From an uncultured Acidobacteriota bacterium (GTDB lineage: Bacteria > Acidobacteriota > Terriglobia > Terriglobales > CAINCZ01), in the NCBI GenBank assembly GCA_903847195.1, contig CAINCZ010000094.1:1-19759 (forward strand): a DNA stretch of 19,759 nt. Direction: 5' to 3'. Under the pieces are notes generated by a model. It saw nothing but the letters and a program-made list of their open reading frames with translations. It was not told where the DNA came from and searched no databases. Shown in pieces: positions 7,013 to 14,457 of the stretch; the stretch's first letter is position 1, and each line of letters opens with the position of its first letter. The position numbers and the translations under genes were made by a program.

Positions 7013-7666
7013 CTATTTACCGGTGCGCTGCAGGTAGCGGTCGAGAGGGATGTCGAAGAACATGACCTCCGCGCCGTCGGCATCGCGGATGCCGCTGACG
7101 TAGAGGTGGGCGCCGGCCAAAGGCTCGCGCACGCCGTCTATATCGAAGAAAAAGAAGCCGGACTTCGTAGTTCGCGGCTCAACGGCTACGGCGCGGAACT
7201 GAGCGGCATCCACTTCATGGCGGGCGTCTTTGGGGACGCCGACATCGGGGCGGCGGCGGGGCAGCGGCAGCGGGATGACGCTGCCTTCATCGCCGCGATG
7301 TCTGGTGCGCGAGATGCGGCGGAAGAGGTCTTCGTCGGTGGCCGGCTGCAGCCGGCTGCGGTTGGCCGTGATCAGCTCGACCTTCATGCGGATCAACGCA
7401 ATCGGCTGGTCCCCGTTGTTGGTCACGACGAACTGCATGGGCAGAAAGCCGTGGCCGCGCCACCCGGTCGGGAAGACGGCGGCCTTCTCGTGCGTATCGT
7501 AGGGATCGACGGCGATGGTGATGCGCTCCTGCGGATGCTCGTCGCGCGCGGGATAGCTGTTGGCAGGGCGGGCGGCGGGAGGCCGGAACTCTTTCGCTGC
7601 CTGTGCCAACGTGACCAGAGCCAGAGCTAACAGCGCGGCGAACAGGAACTGTCGGTGGCGGGGCAT
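7013..7666 (-). CDS. Secreted protein of unknown function
   Basis: I do not recognise the family. The 217-residue product begins with a clear signal peptide (MPRHRQFLFAALLALALVTLAQA, cleavage after AQA), so it is exported. The mature part has a beta-rich look: it contains ITIAVDPYDTHEKAAVF, FLPMQFVVTNNGDQPIALIRM, and near the end TKSGFFFFDIDG and HLYVSGIRDADGAEVMFFDIPL. The VVTNNGDQPI and LYVSGIRD stretches resemble immunoglobulin-like or transthyretin-like beta sandwiches, but that is impression only. A basic, proline-rich stretch (residues about 120-150) separates two halves. It is transcribed divergently from the DsbA-like gene, sharing a 148-bp region, and is followed by a terminator. Codon use and signal peptide make it a real gene. 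Confidence 0.75.
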   Translation of the reverse strand: MPRHRQFLFAALLALALVTLAQAAKEFRPPAARPANSYPARDEHPQERITIAVDPYDTHEKAAVFPTGWRGHGFLPMQFVVTNNGDQPIALIRMKVELITANRSRLQPATDEDLFRRISRTRHRGDEGSVIPLPLPRRRPDVGVPKDARHEVDAAQFRAVAVEPRTTKSGFFFFDIDGVREPLAGAHLYVSGIRDADGAEVMFFDIPLDRYLQRTGK

Positions 7667-7814
7667 ACCCCGTCATTATCCTCTCTGCCGCCGGGGGGCG
7701 GCAAACCAGCGCCGGACCCTCGGCAGGCAACCCGCGTTTATGCCAGTTTTACGCTATTGTCATGGTGTGCATGAGATAATCAAGCGTTCTGAATCCGATG
7801 CTCAGGCGGACCTT

Positions 7815-8750
7815 GTGTCAATCATCAAGCGCATTCTGATGGCTTCGCTCCTGTTCTGCGTTGGCTGCTCGGCGCAGTCGAACCAGTCCCCGTCGACGAA
7901 CGCGGCGGAGATGAACCGCCGCATTGAGCGCCGCGTACGCGCTCAGTACCATCTGCCTCCGCAGGTGGATCTCATCGTTGGACAGCGCACGGCGGCTCCC
8001 GATCTGCCGAGTTACGACCAGGTCACCGTCACGCTGAAGTGGGGCGAGCAAGCGACCGAGCGCCGGGATTTCAAGTACCTTGTCTCGAAGGACAGCAAGA
8101 CGCTGATTCCCTGGGCGCCCTTCGACTTGACGGTGGATCCTTACGCCGACGTCATGCGCAAGATCGACGTGAACGGGCGACCGTTCCGCGGCCGGCCGGA
8201 TGCCAAGGTGGTCATCGTCAATTACGACGATTTCCAGTGTCCCTTCTGCGCGCACATGCACCAGACGCTGGTGAACGAGCTGATGCCGAAGTACGCCGAC
8301 CGGGTGAAGCTGGTGTACAAGGACTTCCCGCTGCCGATGCATGGGTGGGCCATCCACGCCTCGGTGAACGCCAACTGCCTGGCAGCGCTGAATAACGAGG
8401 CATTCTGGTCGTACGCCAACTACATTCACGCCAACTACCAGAGCATCACCGCGGGGGGAAAGCAGCTGCCGCAACAGTTCGCGGAACTGGACCGGATCGC
8501 CGAGCAGCAGGGTGATCGATTCAAGGTGGACAAGACCAAGCTGACTGCCTGTCTCAAGGCAAGCGACGACGCCGCGGTGGTCAGGTCGCTGCGTGAAGGT
8601 GAGGCGGTGGGCGTGGAAGCGACGCCGACGATTTTCATCAACGGCTACAAGATCGACGGTGCGCTGCCGGCGGCCCAGATACAGGCTGCGATCGACCGCG
8701 CGCTGCAGGAAGCCAACGCTGCCCCGGCCAGCTCCGGCGGCGGCAACTGA
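7815..8750 (+). CDS. DsbA/thioredoxin-fold disulfide oxidoreductase, exported
   Basis: This exported thiol oxidoreductase probably makes or isomerises disulfides in envelope proteins. I start it at GTG 7815: AGGCGGA lies just upstream and the product then begins with a signal segment (SIIKRILMASLLFCVGC), possibly a weak lipobox ending at the second Cys. The reading frame is open further upstream but that part has no family character. The mature protein has an N-terminal region of about 110 residues (MNRRIERRVRAQYHLPP…) and then a thioredoxin domain. The active site is C142-P-F-C145 after YDDFQ, followed by YKDFPLPMH; the cis-proline is P271 in EATPTIFING. CPFC together with the helical insert between them is typical of the DsbA-like Thioredoxin_4 group. 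It may be co-transcribed with the isomerase gene 134 bp downstream. Confidence 0.9.
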   Translation: MSIIKRILMASLLFCVGCSAQSNQSPSTNAAEMNRRIERRVRAQYHLPPQVDLIVGQRTAAPDLPSYDQVTVTLKWGEQATERRDFKYLVSKDSKTLIPWAPFDLTVDPYADVMRKIDVNGRPFRGRPDAKVVIVNYDDFQCPFCAHMHQTLVNELMPKYADRVKLVYKDFPLPMHGWAIHASVNANCLAALNNEAFWSYANYIHANYQSITAGGKQLPQQFAELDRIAEQQGDRFKVDKTKLTACLKASDDAAVVRSLREGEAVGVEATPTIFINGYKIDGALPAAQIQAAIDRALQEANAAPASSGGGN

Positions 8751-8796
8751 GTTTTGGCGGGAGCGAACGCCAGCCGGGCAGCGCTCCCCTTCGTAC

Positions 8797-8826
8797 TTGA
8801 CTTGCCCTGCGCTGCCGCCGAATATG
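8797..8826 (+). promoter_or_regulatory. Possible promoter of the PpiC/SurA-type gene
   Basis: TTGACT at 8797-8802 matches five of six -35 bases. A weak -10 (GAATAT at 8820-8825) follows at a 17-bp spacing. It lies 60 bp before the TTG start. The -10 is poor, so the call is tentative. Confidence 0.3.
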
Positions 8827-8884
8827 GCAGGCCAGAGTAAATTGTCCGGCGATTGCGCGCGGGACCAGTGACCTGGAGGGAAAT

Positions 8885-9943
8885 TTGAGATTGACACCGC
8901 TCCGTTTGACCAGCATCGCCGTCGCTGTACTGTTGAGCCTGGCGCTGATCGCCTGCTCCTCGACGCCGAACATCGCCGACACGATGGCCAAGGTCAACGG
9001 CAAGAAGATTTCGCGCGCGGAAGTGGACAAGTACTTTAACAACCAGACGGCGGGGGCTCCGCAACCGCCGGCCGGCGAGCAGGCCGACGCGCTGCGACTG
9101 AACATCCTGCGCGACCTGATCGACAGCGAAATCCTGATGCAGCGCGCGGAGAAGGACGGCCTGCTGGCTTCCGACGACGAGGTGCAGCGCAAGCTGGCCG
9201 AAGCTAAGGCGCCCTATACCGAGGAAGATTTTCAGAAGCGCCTGAAGGACCGCCACCTCAGCCAGGATGACCTGCGGCAGGAGCTGCGACGCTCGCTGAC
9301 CGTGGAGAAAATACTCAACAAGGAAATCACTTCGAAGATCGAGATCAAGGACGCCGACGTGTCGCGCTACTACGAGCAGCACAAGGCCGAGTTCAACTTG
9401 ATCGAGCCGCAGTATCACCTGGCGCGCATCCTGGTGACGGCCAGCCCACAGCCGCCACCGCGCAACCAGCGAAACAGCAAGGCACAAAACGAAGCGGAAG
9501 CTTCTAAGAAGATCCGCGAGGTCATCAATCGACTGGACAGCAAAGAAGATTTCGGGCTGTTGGCGATGAATTTTTCCGAAGACCCAGACAATGCCATGAG
9601 CGGCGGTGATTTGGGGCTCGTACCGGAGTCAGGATTAAAGAACACCGATCCGGCGTCGCGTGATGCCGTTCTGAAGTTGAAGCCCGGCCAACACAGCGGA
9701 ATTATTCCATTAATGGATCCGCGCAGCCGCCAAGTATATGGTTATCAAGTCATCAAGTTGATCGAACGCGTACCGGCCGGCCAGCGCGACCTGGTGGACC
9801 AACGGGTGAAGCAGTACATCCGCGACCGGCTGCGTGAAAGCTCCGAGCAACTGCGCAAGGCGGCGTTCTACGAGGTGTTGCACAATCAGGCGAAGGTGGA
9901 GAACTACTTTGCCGAGTACCTGCTGAAGAGCTCGGCGAAGTAG
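8885..9943 (+). CDS. SurA/PpiC-type peptidyl-prolyl isomerase lipoprotein
   Basis: A periplasmic chaperone/isomerase for outer-membrane or secreted proteins. Translation starts at TTG 8885, set by GGAGG five bases upstream. The signal peptide ends in the lipobox LIAC, so C24 would be acylated. Residues about 32-160 form a SurA-like N-terminal helical domain (VNGKKISRAEVDKYF, LIDSEILMQRAEKDGL, DLRQELRRSLTVEKIL). Residues about 170-290 are a parvulin PpiC domain: YHLARILVTA, FGLLAMNFSEDPDNAMSGGD, LGLVPESGL, AVLKLKPGQHSGII and YQVIKLIE. A charged C-terminal helix follows. The parvulin domain contains a short insertion (PPPRNQRNSKAQNE). The 352-residue length is normal for single-parvulin members. 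With the DsbA-like gene it makes an envelope-folding pair, and a strong terminator follows 26 bp after the stop. Confidence 0.92.
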   Translation: MRLTPLRLTSIAVAVLLSLALIACSSTPNIADTMAKVNGKKISRAEVDKYFNNQTAGAPQPPAGEQADALRLNILRDLIDSEILMQRAEKDGLLASDDEVQRKLAEAKAPYTEEDFQKRLKDRHLSQDDLRQELRRSLTVEKILNKEITSKIEIKDADVSRYYEQHKAEFNLIEPQYHLARILVTASPQPPPRNQRNSKAQNEAEASKKIREVINRLDSKEDFGLLAMNFSEDPDNAMSGGDLGLVPESGLKNTDPASRDAVLKLKPGQHSGIIPLMDPRSRQVYGYQVIKLIERVPAGQRDLVDQRVKQYIRDRLRESSEQLRKAAFYEVLHNQAKVENYFAEYLLKSSAK

Positions 9944-9967
9944 CAGACCAGCCGATTCCGGACACAC

Positions 9968-9999
9968 AAAAGCGATGGCCCTCGGGCCATCGCTTTTTT
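9968..9999 (+). terminator. Strong Rho-independent terminator
   Basis: A 12-bp perfect stem (AAGCGATGGCCC at 9970-9981, GGGCCATCGCTT at 9984-9995) with a minimal loop is followed by a T-run to 9999. It ends the DsbA-like/PpiC transcription unit. The A-run on the other side is short, so minus-strand use is possible but weaker. Confidence 0.93.
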
Positions 10000-10288
10000 C
10001 GTTTGCGCCAAGCGTGGGGTAGCCGACGCCTATGCCTCTGTCTGCACAGCCTCGACGGCGCGTGCGCCGAGCAGGACACGGAGGCCGCGCCCGCTCTGCT
10101 TGCGCACTTCCAAGGTGCGCCGGAGTAGGGCGGCCAAGCTGCGGCCAGATTCGGCAGCAACCGTTGGATGGAGCGCTCGCCGAGGTGGTTGCCGGCCATC
10201 TCGCGTCCCGTTTGGTGGGTCACCAGGCATTCCCAAGGAACGCCAATACATGGTTTTTGGTTACGGAATCGAGTCGTTTATTGCCTAG

Positions 10289-10328
10289 TTGTGCACAGCC
10301 GTCCACAGGCGGAGGGGAGTTCTCCACA
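10289..10328 (+). promoter_or_regulatory. Cluster of three DnaA-box-like sites
   Basis: TTGTGCACA (10289-10297), CCGTCCACA (10299-10307) and TTCTCCACA (10320-10328) resemble the DnaA box TTWTNCACA. The first and third have one mismatch, the second more. Their starts are 10 and 21 bp apart, close to one and two helical turns, so all face the same side of the DNA. DnaA control of nrd operons is known in Escherichia coli. Use here is inference. Confidence 0.4.
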
Positions 10329-10430
10329 GTTGCACCAAAGTTGAGGAATTGATTCCAGTTAGCCCAGCAGCTACTCTCAGCTTAACCGGTTGGGAAGGGG
10401 GTTCAGGCGGTGGCCGTTCATCCGAAACGA

Positions 10431-10446
10431 GGTCATTCAATTGACC
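10431..10446. promoter_or_regulatory. Small inverted repeat, possible operator
   Basis: GGTCA and TGACC flank a six-base AT-rich spacer, seven bases before the NrdR box. The symmetry and position suggest a repressor or activator site; no regulator can be named. Confidence 0.3.
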
Positions 10447-10452
10447 GCCTCA

Positions 10453-10468
10453 CTACTATATCTTGTGG
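10453..10468 (+). promoter_or_regulatory. NrdR box upstream of nrdJ
   Basis: The 16 bases match the NrdR consensus acaCwAtATaTwGtgt at 12 positions, including the core CTAtAT and the TtGTG half. NrdR represses ribonucleotide reductase genes when dATP is high. Boxes usually occur in pairs. A weaker second box may lie at 10483-10498 (8 of 16), between the -35 and -10 of the adjacent promoter. Confidence 0.7.
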
Positions 10469-10475
10469 TACGGTA

Positions 10476-10504
10476 TTGACAGGCACAACTGACAGGAGTA
10501 CTTT
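10476..10504 (+). promoter_or_regulatory. Candidate nrdJ promoter
   Basis: TTGACA (10476-10481) is a perfect -35. After 17 bp, TACTTT (10499-10504) is a weak -10. The NrdR box abuts the -35, the expected place for repression. The implied leader is about 185 nt. Confidence 0.5.
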
Positions 10505-10644
10505 TAGCATCCCAAGCTAAGAGTTCGGGAAGTTTTTTGGGGGTTCCGGGTGGTTTTCGTTGACGCTTCTGCCTAGCAGTTATTCCAGGGAATAGCCGCC
10601 AGCACCTTCGTAGCGATTGCTGGGTCATTGGCAGGAGAATTCAC

Positions 10645-10680
10645 CGGGCGTCGTATCGCCCGACCGGTTTTTATTTGCAT
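10645..10680 (+). promoter_or_regulatory. Terminator-like hairpin in the nrdJ leader
   Basis: CGGGCG (10645-10650) pairs with CGCCCG (10657-10662) across a six-base loop, then a T-rich stretch (GGTTTTTATTT) begins at 10666, about 25-30 bases before the nrdJ start. It has the shape of an attenuator terminator, though the stem is short and the T-run starts several bases after it. Confidence 0.35.
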
Positions 10681-10695
10681 TTTTGGAGATAGAGT

Positions 10696-13683
10696 ATGGC
10701 CGAAGTAACGCCCAAGATCGCCAGTTCCAGCGTTTCCACCCGCAGCTACAGTCCCGCCGCCCCCGGCAAGTTCGGGTTGGAATTCCGCCGCAGGTTTACG
10801 CGGCCGGAGACTTCGCCATACGACTCGGTCGAGTGGGAGACGCGCACCGCGCAGCTCACCGACTCGCAGGGCAAGGTGATTTTCGAACAGAAGAACGTGG
10901 ATGTGCCCAAGGACTGGTCGCAGACGGCCACCAACATCGTGGCCAGCAAGTATCTGCACGGCCCGCTCGACACGCCCGAGCGCGAAGGCGGCGTGCACCA
11001 GCTGGTGAGCCGCGTGGCCGAGACGATCCGCGACTGGGGGCAAGCCGGCGGGTACTTCCACACGCCGGAAGACGCCGTGACGTTCCACGATGAATTGGTG
11101 TACATCCTGCTGCACCAGATGGCCGCTTTCAACTCGCCGGTGTGGTTCAACGTAGGATGCGACCGCATTGAGCCGCAAGCCGACGCCCGCAACTGGCACT
11201 GGAATCCGGAGCTGGGCCGGGTGGAGTTTGCGCAGGTCGGCTATACGCGCCCGCAGTGCTCGGCCTGCTTCATCAACGCGATTGAGGATTCGCTGGACTC
11301 GATCCTGTCGCTGGCCAAGACGGAAGGCATGCTGTTCAAGTGGGGCTCGGGAACGGGCACCAATCTGAGCCCGCTGCGCGGCTCGATGGAGCAGTTGAGC
11401 GGCGGCGGCGTGGCGAGCGGCCCGCTGAGCTTCATGAAGGGATTCGACGCCTTTGCGGGCGTGATCAAGAGCGGCGGCAAGACGCGGCGCGCGGCGAAGA
11501 TGGTCATTCTCAACGTCGACCACCCGGACATCGAGGAGTTCGTCAACTGCAAGGCCAAGGAAGAGGCCAAGGCGTGGGTGCTGGCGCAGAACGGCTATGA
11601 CGGAAGCACGCCGGATTCCGAGGCGTATTCGTCGATCTTCTTCCAGAACGCCAATAATTCGGTGCGCGTGACCGACCCATTCATGGAGGCGGTCATGGCG
11701 GGCACACCCTTCTGGACCCGCTCGGTGAAGGACGGCAGCAACGTGAAGGAGTACAGCGCTGCCGGGCTGCTGAACCAGATCGCGAAGGCCACGTGGCAGT
11801 GCGGCGATCCGGGCATCCAGTTCGATACGACGATCAACAAGTGGCACACGTCGAAGAAGAGCGGCCGGATCAACGCCTCGAATCCGTGCAGCGAATACAT
11901 GTTCCTGGACAACTCGGCCTGCAACCTGGCCTCGCTGAACCTGGCCAAGTTCGCGCCCAACGGCACGTTCGACGTGGCGGGGTTCAAGCACGCGGTGGAC
12001 ATCATCGTGACGGCGCAGGAGATCGTGGTGGATCCGAGCGGCTATCCGACCGAGTCGATCGCGCGCAACTCGCACGACTACCGGCCGCTGGGGCTGGGCT
12101 ACGCGAACCTGGGCGCGCTGCTGATGGCCAGCGGGCTGCCGTATGACTCCGAGGCGGGCCGCAATTACGCCGCCGCGCTGACGGCGATCCTGTGCGGCGA
12201 GGCCTATCTGCAGTCTTCGCGCATGGCGGCGCAGTGCGCGCCGATCCCGGCGGGCGACGCGGCGCTGCATGTGCCAGAGGCGCTCAACAGCGGTCCGGGC
12301 GTGTGCCCCGGCTATGCGTTGAACCGCGAGCCGTTCCTGGACGTGATTCGCATGCACCGCGCGCACGTGAACAGCATTCGCACGAACGGTTGGGACCAGC
12401 AGGTCGGCTCCTCGACCACGCAGCAGATGCCGTTGCTGAAGCAGGCGGCGGCCGATACCTGGGACGCCGCGCTCACTCACGGCGAACGCTACGGCTACCG
12501 CAACGCGCAGGTGACGGTGCTGGCGCCGACGGGCACCATCGGCTTCATGATGGATTGCGACACGACCGGCATTGAGCCCGAGCTGGGGCTGGTGAAGTTC
12601 AAGAAGCTGGTGGGCGGCGGCGTGCTCAAGATCGTCAACGGCACAGTGCCGGCCGCGCTGCTGAAGCTGGGCTACAGCACTGAAGAGGCCGACAAGATCG
12701 TCAGCTACATCGACGCCACGGGCACCATCGAGGGCGCGCAGCCGCTGAAGTCCGAGCACCTGGCGGTCTTCGATTGCAGCTTCCGGCCGTCGAAGGGCAC
12801 GCGCAGCATCCACTACCTGGGGCATCTGCGGATGATGGCAGCCGTACAGCCGTTCATCACCGGCGCGATTTCCAAGACGGTGAACATGCCCGAGTCGGCG
12901 ACCATCGAGGAGATCGCGGAGGTATACCTGCAAGCCTGGAAGCTCGGCGTGAAGGCGGTCGCCATCTACCGCGACGGCTGCAAGAAGTCGCAGCCCGTGG
13001 TGCTGAGCAACGACGTGAAGAAGAAGGTGGAGACGGTGGTGGCGGCTGCCGCGGCTCCGGCGGTCGAGCCGGAAGACCAGGGCGCACCGCCGCGCGCGCG
13101 CCGGCATAAGCTCGAGGTCGAGCGATTCTCGCTGACGCATAAGTTCACCATCGCGGGCCACGAGGGCTACATTACGGTGGGGTGCTATCCCAGCGGTCAG
13201 CCGGGCGAGATCTTCATCACGATGGCAAAGGAAGGCTCGACCGTCAGCGGGCTGATGGATTCCTTCGCGCTGGCGATCTCGATGGCGCTCCAGCACGGCG
13301 TGCCGTTGAAGCTGCTGTGCGAGAAGTTCGAGCACACGCGCTTTGAGCCGAGCGGCTGGTCGCAGAATCCGGACATCGGGTATGCGAAGTCGATCATGGA
13401 CTACATCTTCCGCTGGCTGCACCTGCGCTTCCTGACGGGGCAGCAGCAGTCGCTGTTTGAAGGCCTGCGGCCGAGGTCGCCGCTGGCAAGCGGTCCGCCG
13501 GAAAGCGGCGGCGGTCTGTCGGCCGAAGCGAAGATCAAGGCGATGATGGGGCGGGCGGAGGCGATCCAGGACCTGTTCGACCTGGGCGATTCGCCGTCAT
13601 GCTCGATCTGCGGGGCGATCATGGTACGCAACGGCGCCTGCTACAAGTGCATGGAGTGCGGGACTACGAGCGGGTGCAGCTAA
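10696..13683 (+). CDS. nrdJ: B12-dependent (class II) ribonucleotide reductase NrdJ
   Basis: NrdJ reduces ribonucleotides to deoxyribonucleotides using adenosylcobalamin as radical source, with or without oxygen. The ATG has GGAG seven bases upstream. In the 995-residue product, the redox/thiyl cysteine region is QCSACF (C188, C191), the catalytic finger motif is NPCSE (C398, E400) after DPGIQFDTTIN, and LAPTGTIGFMMDCDT forms the phosphate/substrate loop. Residues about 815-910 are a TSCPD domain (GYITVGCYPSG…, GLMDSFALAIS). The C-terminus carries C969-x2-C972 and C982-x2-C985-x2-C988, plus C994, fitting a zinc ribbon and thiol shuttle. This is the long NrdJ type typical of Acidobacteriota and many other phyla. 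The upstream NrdR box supports regulation by dATP status. No terminator is visible before vapB. Confidence 0.98.
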   Translation: MAEVTPKIASSSVSTRSYSPAAPGKFGLEFRRRFTRPETSPYDSVEWETRTAQLTDSQGKVIFEQKNVDVPKDWSQTATNIVASKYLHGPLDTPEREGGVHQLVSRVAETIRDWGQAGGYFHTPEDAVTFHDELVYILLHQMAAFNSPVWFNVGCDRIEPQADARNWHWNPELGRVEFAQVGYTRPQCSACFINAIEDSLDSILSLAKTEGMLFKWGSGTGTNLSPLRGSMEQLSGGGVASGPLSFMKGFDAFAGVIKSGGKTRRAAKMVILNVDHPDIEEFVNCKAKEEAKAWVLAQNGYDGSTPDSEAYSSIFFQNANNSVRVTDPFMEAVMAGTPFWTRSVKDGSNVKEYSAAGLLNQIAKATWQCGDPGIQFDTTINKWHTSKKSGRINASNPCSEYMFLDNSACNLASLNLAKFAPNGTFDVAGFKHAVDIIVTAQEIVVDPSGYPTESIARNSHDYRPLGLGYANLGALLMASGLPYDSEAGRNYAAALTAILCGEAYLQSSRMAAQCAPIPAGDAALHVPEALNSGPGVCPGYALNREPFLDVIRMHRAHVNSIRTNGWDQQVGSSTTQQMPLLKQAAADTWDAALTHGERYGYRNAQVTVLAPTGTIGFMMDCDTTGIEPELGLVKFKKLVGGGVLKIVNGTVPAALLKLGYSTEEADKIVSYIDATGTIEGAQPLKSEHLAVFDCSFRPSKGTRSIHYLGHLRMMAAVQPFITGAISKTVNMPESATIEEIAEVYLQAWKLGVKAVAIYRDGCKKSQPVVLSNDVKKKVETVVAAAAAPAVEPEDQGAPPRARRHKLEVERFSLTHKFTIAGHEGYITVGCYPSGQPGEIFITMAKEGSTVSGLMDSFALAISMALQHGVPLKLLCEKFEHTRFEPSGWSQNPDIGYAKSIMDYIFRWLHLRFLTGQQQSLFEGLRPRSPLASGPPESGGGLSAEAKIKAMMGRAEAIQDLFDLGDSPSCSICGAIMVRNGACYKCMECGTTSGCS

Positions 13684-13716
13684 GCGCCGCAGAGCAAAGA
13701 ACAAGAGCCATCGCAA

Positions 13717-13756
13717 GGCACGAATCAGATCATCAACCGATGATATAATTCGTGCC
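13717..13756 (+). promoter_or_regulatory. vapBC promoter with nested palindromic operator
   Basis: Two nested inverted repeats share one centre: GGCACGAAT (13717-13725) with ATTCGTGCC (13748-13756), and ATCATC (13729-13734) with GATGAT (13739-13744), separated by AACC. A perfect -10 TATAAT (13744-13749) lies within the right arms. The -35 is not recognisable. VapB-VapC complexes autorepress by binding such palindromes, so this is the likely operator. The palindrome ends ten bases before the vapB ATG. Confidence 0.75.
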
Positions 13757-13766
13757 GAGGCGTTTT

Positions 13767-13964
13767 ATGAGAACCACATTGGCTCTAGATGACGATCTGG
13801 TGCGCATCGCCCAGGAGTTCACCGGGGTAAACGAAAAGACGGCGCTGGTCCGTGAGGCTTTGAAGGCGCTGATCGAGCGGGAGAGTGCCCGTCGCCTGGC
13901 GGCATTGGGCGGCACCATGCCGAGGCTTGAAGACATTCCGCGCCGCAGGACAACGAAAGCGTGA
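13767..13964 (+). CDS. vapB: VapB-family antitoxin
   Basis: A 65-residue antitoxin that should neutralise and help autorepress the VapC toxin. I start it at ATG 13767, which has CGAGG upstream and gives MRTTLALDDDLV, the typical beginning of this VapB family: a beta strand, then an amphipathic helix VNEKTALVREALKALIERESARRLA, as in ribbon-helix-helix-like antitoxins. The C-terminal tail (GGTMPRLEDIPRRRTTKA) is the part expected to wrap the toxin. It overlaps vapC by four bases (GTGA). The pair sits directly between nrdJ and the amidohydrolase gene, as a small module inserted among housekeeping genes. Confidence 0.87.
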   Translation: MRTTLALDDDLVRIAQEFTGVNEKTALVREALKALIERESARRLAALGGTMPRLEDIPRRRTTKA

Positions 13965-14329
13965 TTCTCGCCGACACATCGGTGTGGGTGGACCATCTCC
14001 GTTCCGAGGATGAAGAACTGCGAAGCCGACTCATGCGGGGGCAGATTCTGGCACATCCATTTGTGATCGGGGAGTTGGCCCTCGGGGCGCTGCGAGACCG
14101 CACCCGGGTGCTTGCGCTGCTGGATCAGTTGCCGCAAGCGCGACCGGCAAGCGCGGCCGAGGTACGGCACTTGATCGAGACCCACGGTCTGTATGGGGCC
14201 GGCATTGGTTATATCGATGCACACCTTATCGCCTCGACTTTGATCGCGTCGGGGACGCTGCTCTGGACCAGGGACAAGCCGCTGCGGCGAGTGGCGCAAC
14301 GGCTCGGGGTTCACGCCGATCTGGCATGA
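13961..14329 (+). CDS. vapC: VapC-family PIN-domain ribonuclease toxin
   Basis: A 122-residue PIN-domain endoribonuclease. Family toxins cut tRNA or rRNA using Mg2+ or Mn2+. All four acidic residues are visible: D5 in LADTSVWVDH, E38 in FVIGELALG, D86 in YIDAHLIAS and D105 in WTRDKPL, so the enzyme looks intact. Translation starts at GTG 13961, overlapping the vapB stop by four bases, which couples toxin synthesis to the antitoxin. The RNA target cannot be told from the sequence. No terminator is seen before the next gene. Confidence 0.93.
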   Translation: MILADTSVWVDHLRSEDEELRSRLMRGQILAHPFVIGELALGALRDRTRVLALLDQLPQARPASAAEVRHLIETHGLYGAGIGYIDAHLIASTLIASGTLLWTRDKPLRRVAQRLGVHADLA

Positions 14330-14381
14330 TTCACGACGTTCGCGGTTGGTTCTCCATTTCTGTTTGCACCTCACATCCGTC

Positions 14382-14411
14382 TTGCCCTTGGCGACCCGTG
14401 TGAAGTATTGT
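14382..14411 (+). promoter_or_regulatory. Possible promoter of the amidohydrolase gene
   Basis: TTGCCC (four of six -35 bases) and TATTGT (four of six -10 bases) are separated by 18 bp, with the start codon about 46 bp downstream. Plausible but not strong. Confidence 0.35.
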
Positions 14412-14457
14412 TGTGCCCTTCGCAGCAAGCTGAGACCAACACAGGAGAGCTAACAGC

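Larger units (their letters stand above)
10000..10695. other. Long intergenic control region before nrdJ
   Basis: Almost 700 bp without a convincing gene. The 3' two thirds hold regulatory motifs listed separately (DnaA-box-like cluster, inverted repeat, NrdR box, promoter, hairpin). The first 250 bp contain only a doubtful minus-strand frame, 10030-10251 (73 codons, no Shine-Dalgarno, ending …LRVLLGARAVEAVQTEA); it has no family match that I know and may be a gene remnant. I found none of the conserved elements of a cobalamin riboswitch. Confidence 0.6.

Noticed and set aside
7818..8897. 359-codon minus-strand open frame
   Set aside because: Antisense to the DsbA-like gene with its CPFC motif; no signal of its own.
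10030..10251. 73-codon minus-strand frame before nrdJ
   Set aside because: No Shine-Dalgarno and no known family; overlapping frames are equally open. Kept only as a possible remnant within the intergenic entry.
10260..10350. Chromosomal origin (oriC) suggested by DnaA-like boxes
   Set aside because: Only three imperfect boxes, no AT-rich unwinding element next to them, and no dnaA, dnaN or gyrase genes nearby; regulation of nrdJ is simpler.
10380..10690. Cobalamin riboswitch upstream of nrdJ
   Set aside because: No B12-box-like GCCACTG element and none of the conserved core sequences were found, although B12 dependence made it a reasonable thing to look for.
10573..13422. 949-codon open frame on the minus strand
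   Set aside because: It lies fully antisense to nrdJ, whose motifs are intact. The His/Arg/Val-rich composition is what GC-rich codon bias gives on the opposite strand.
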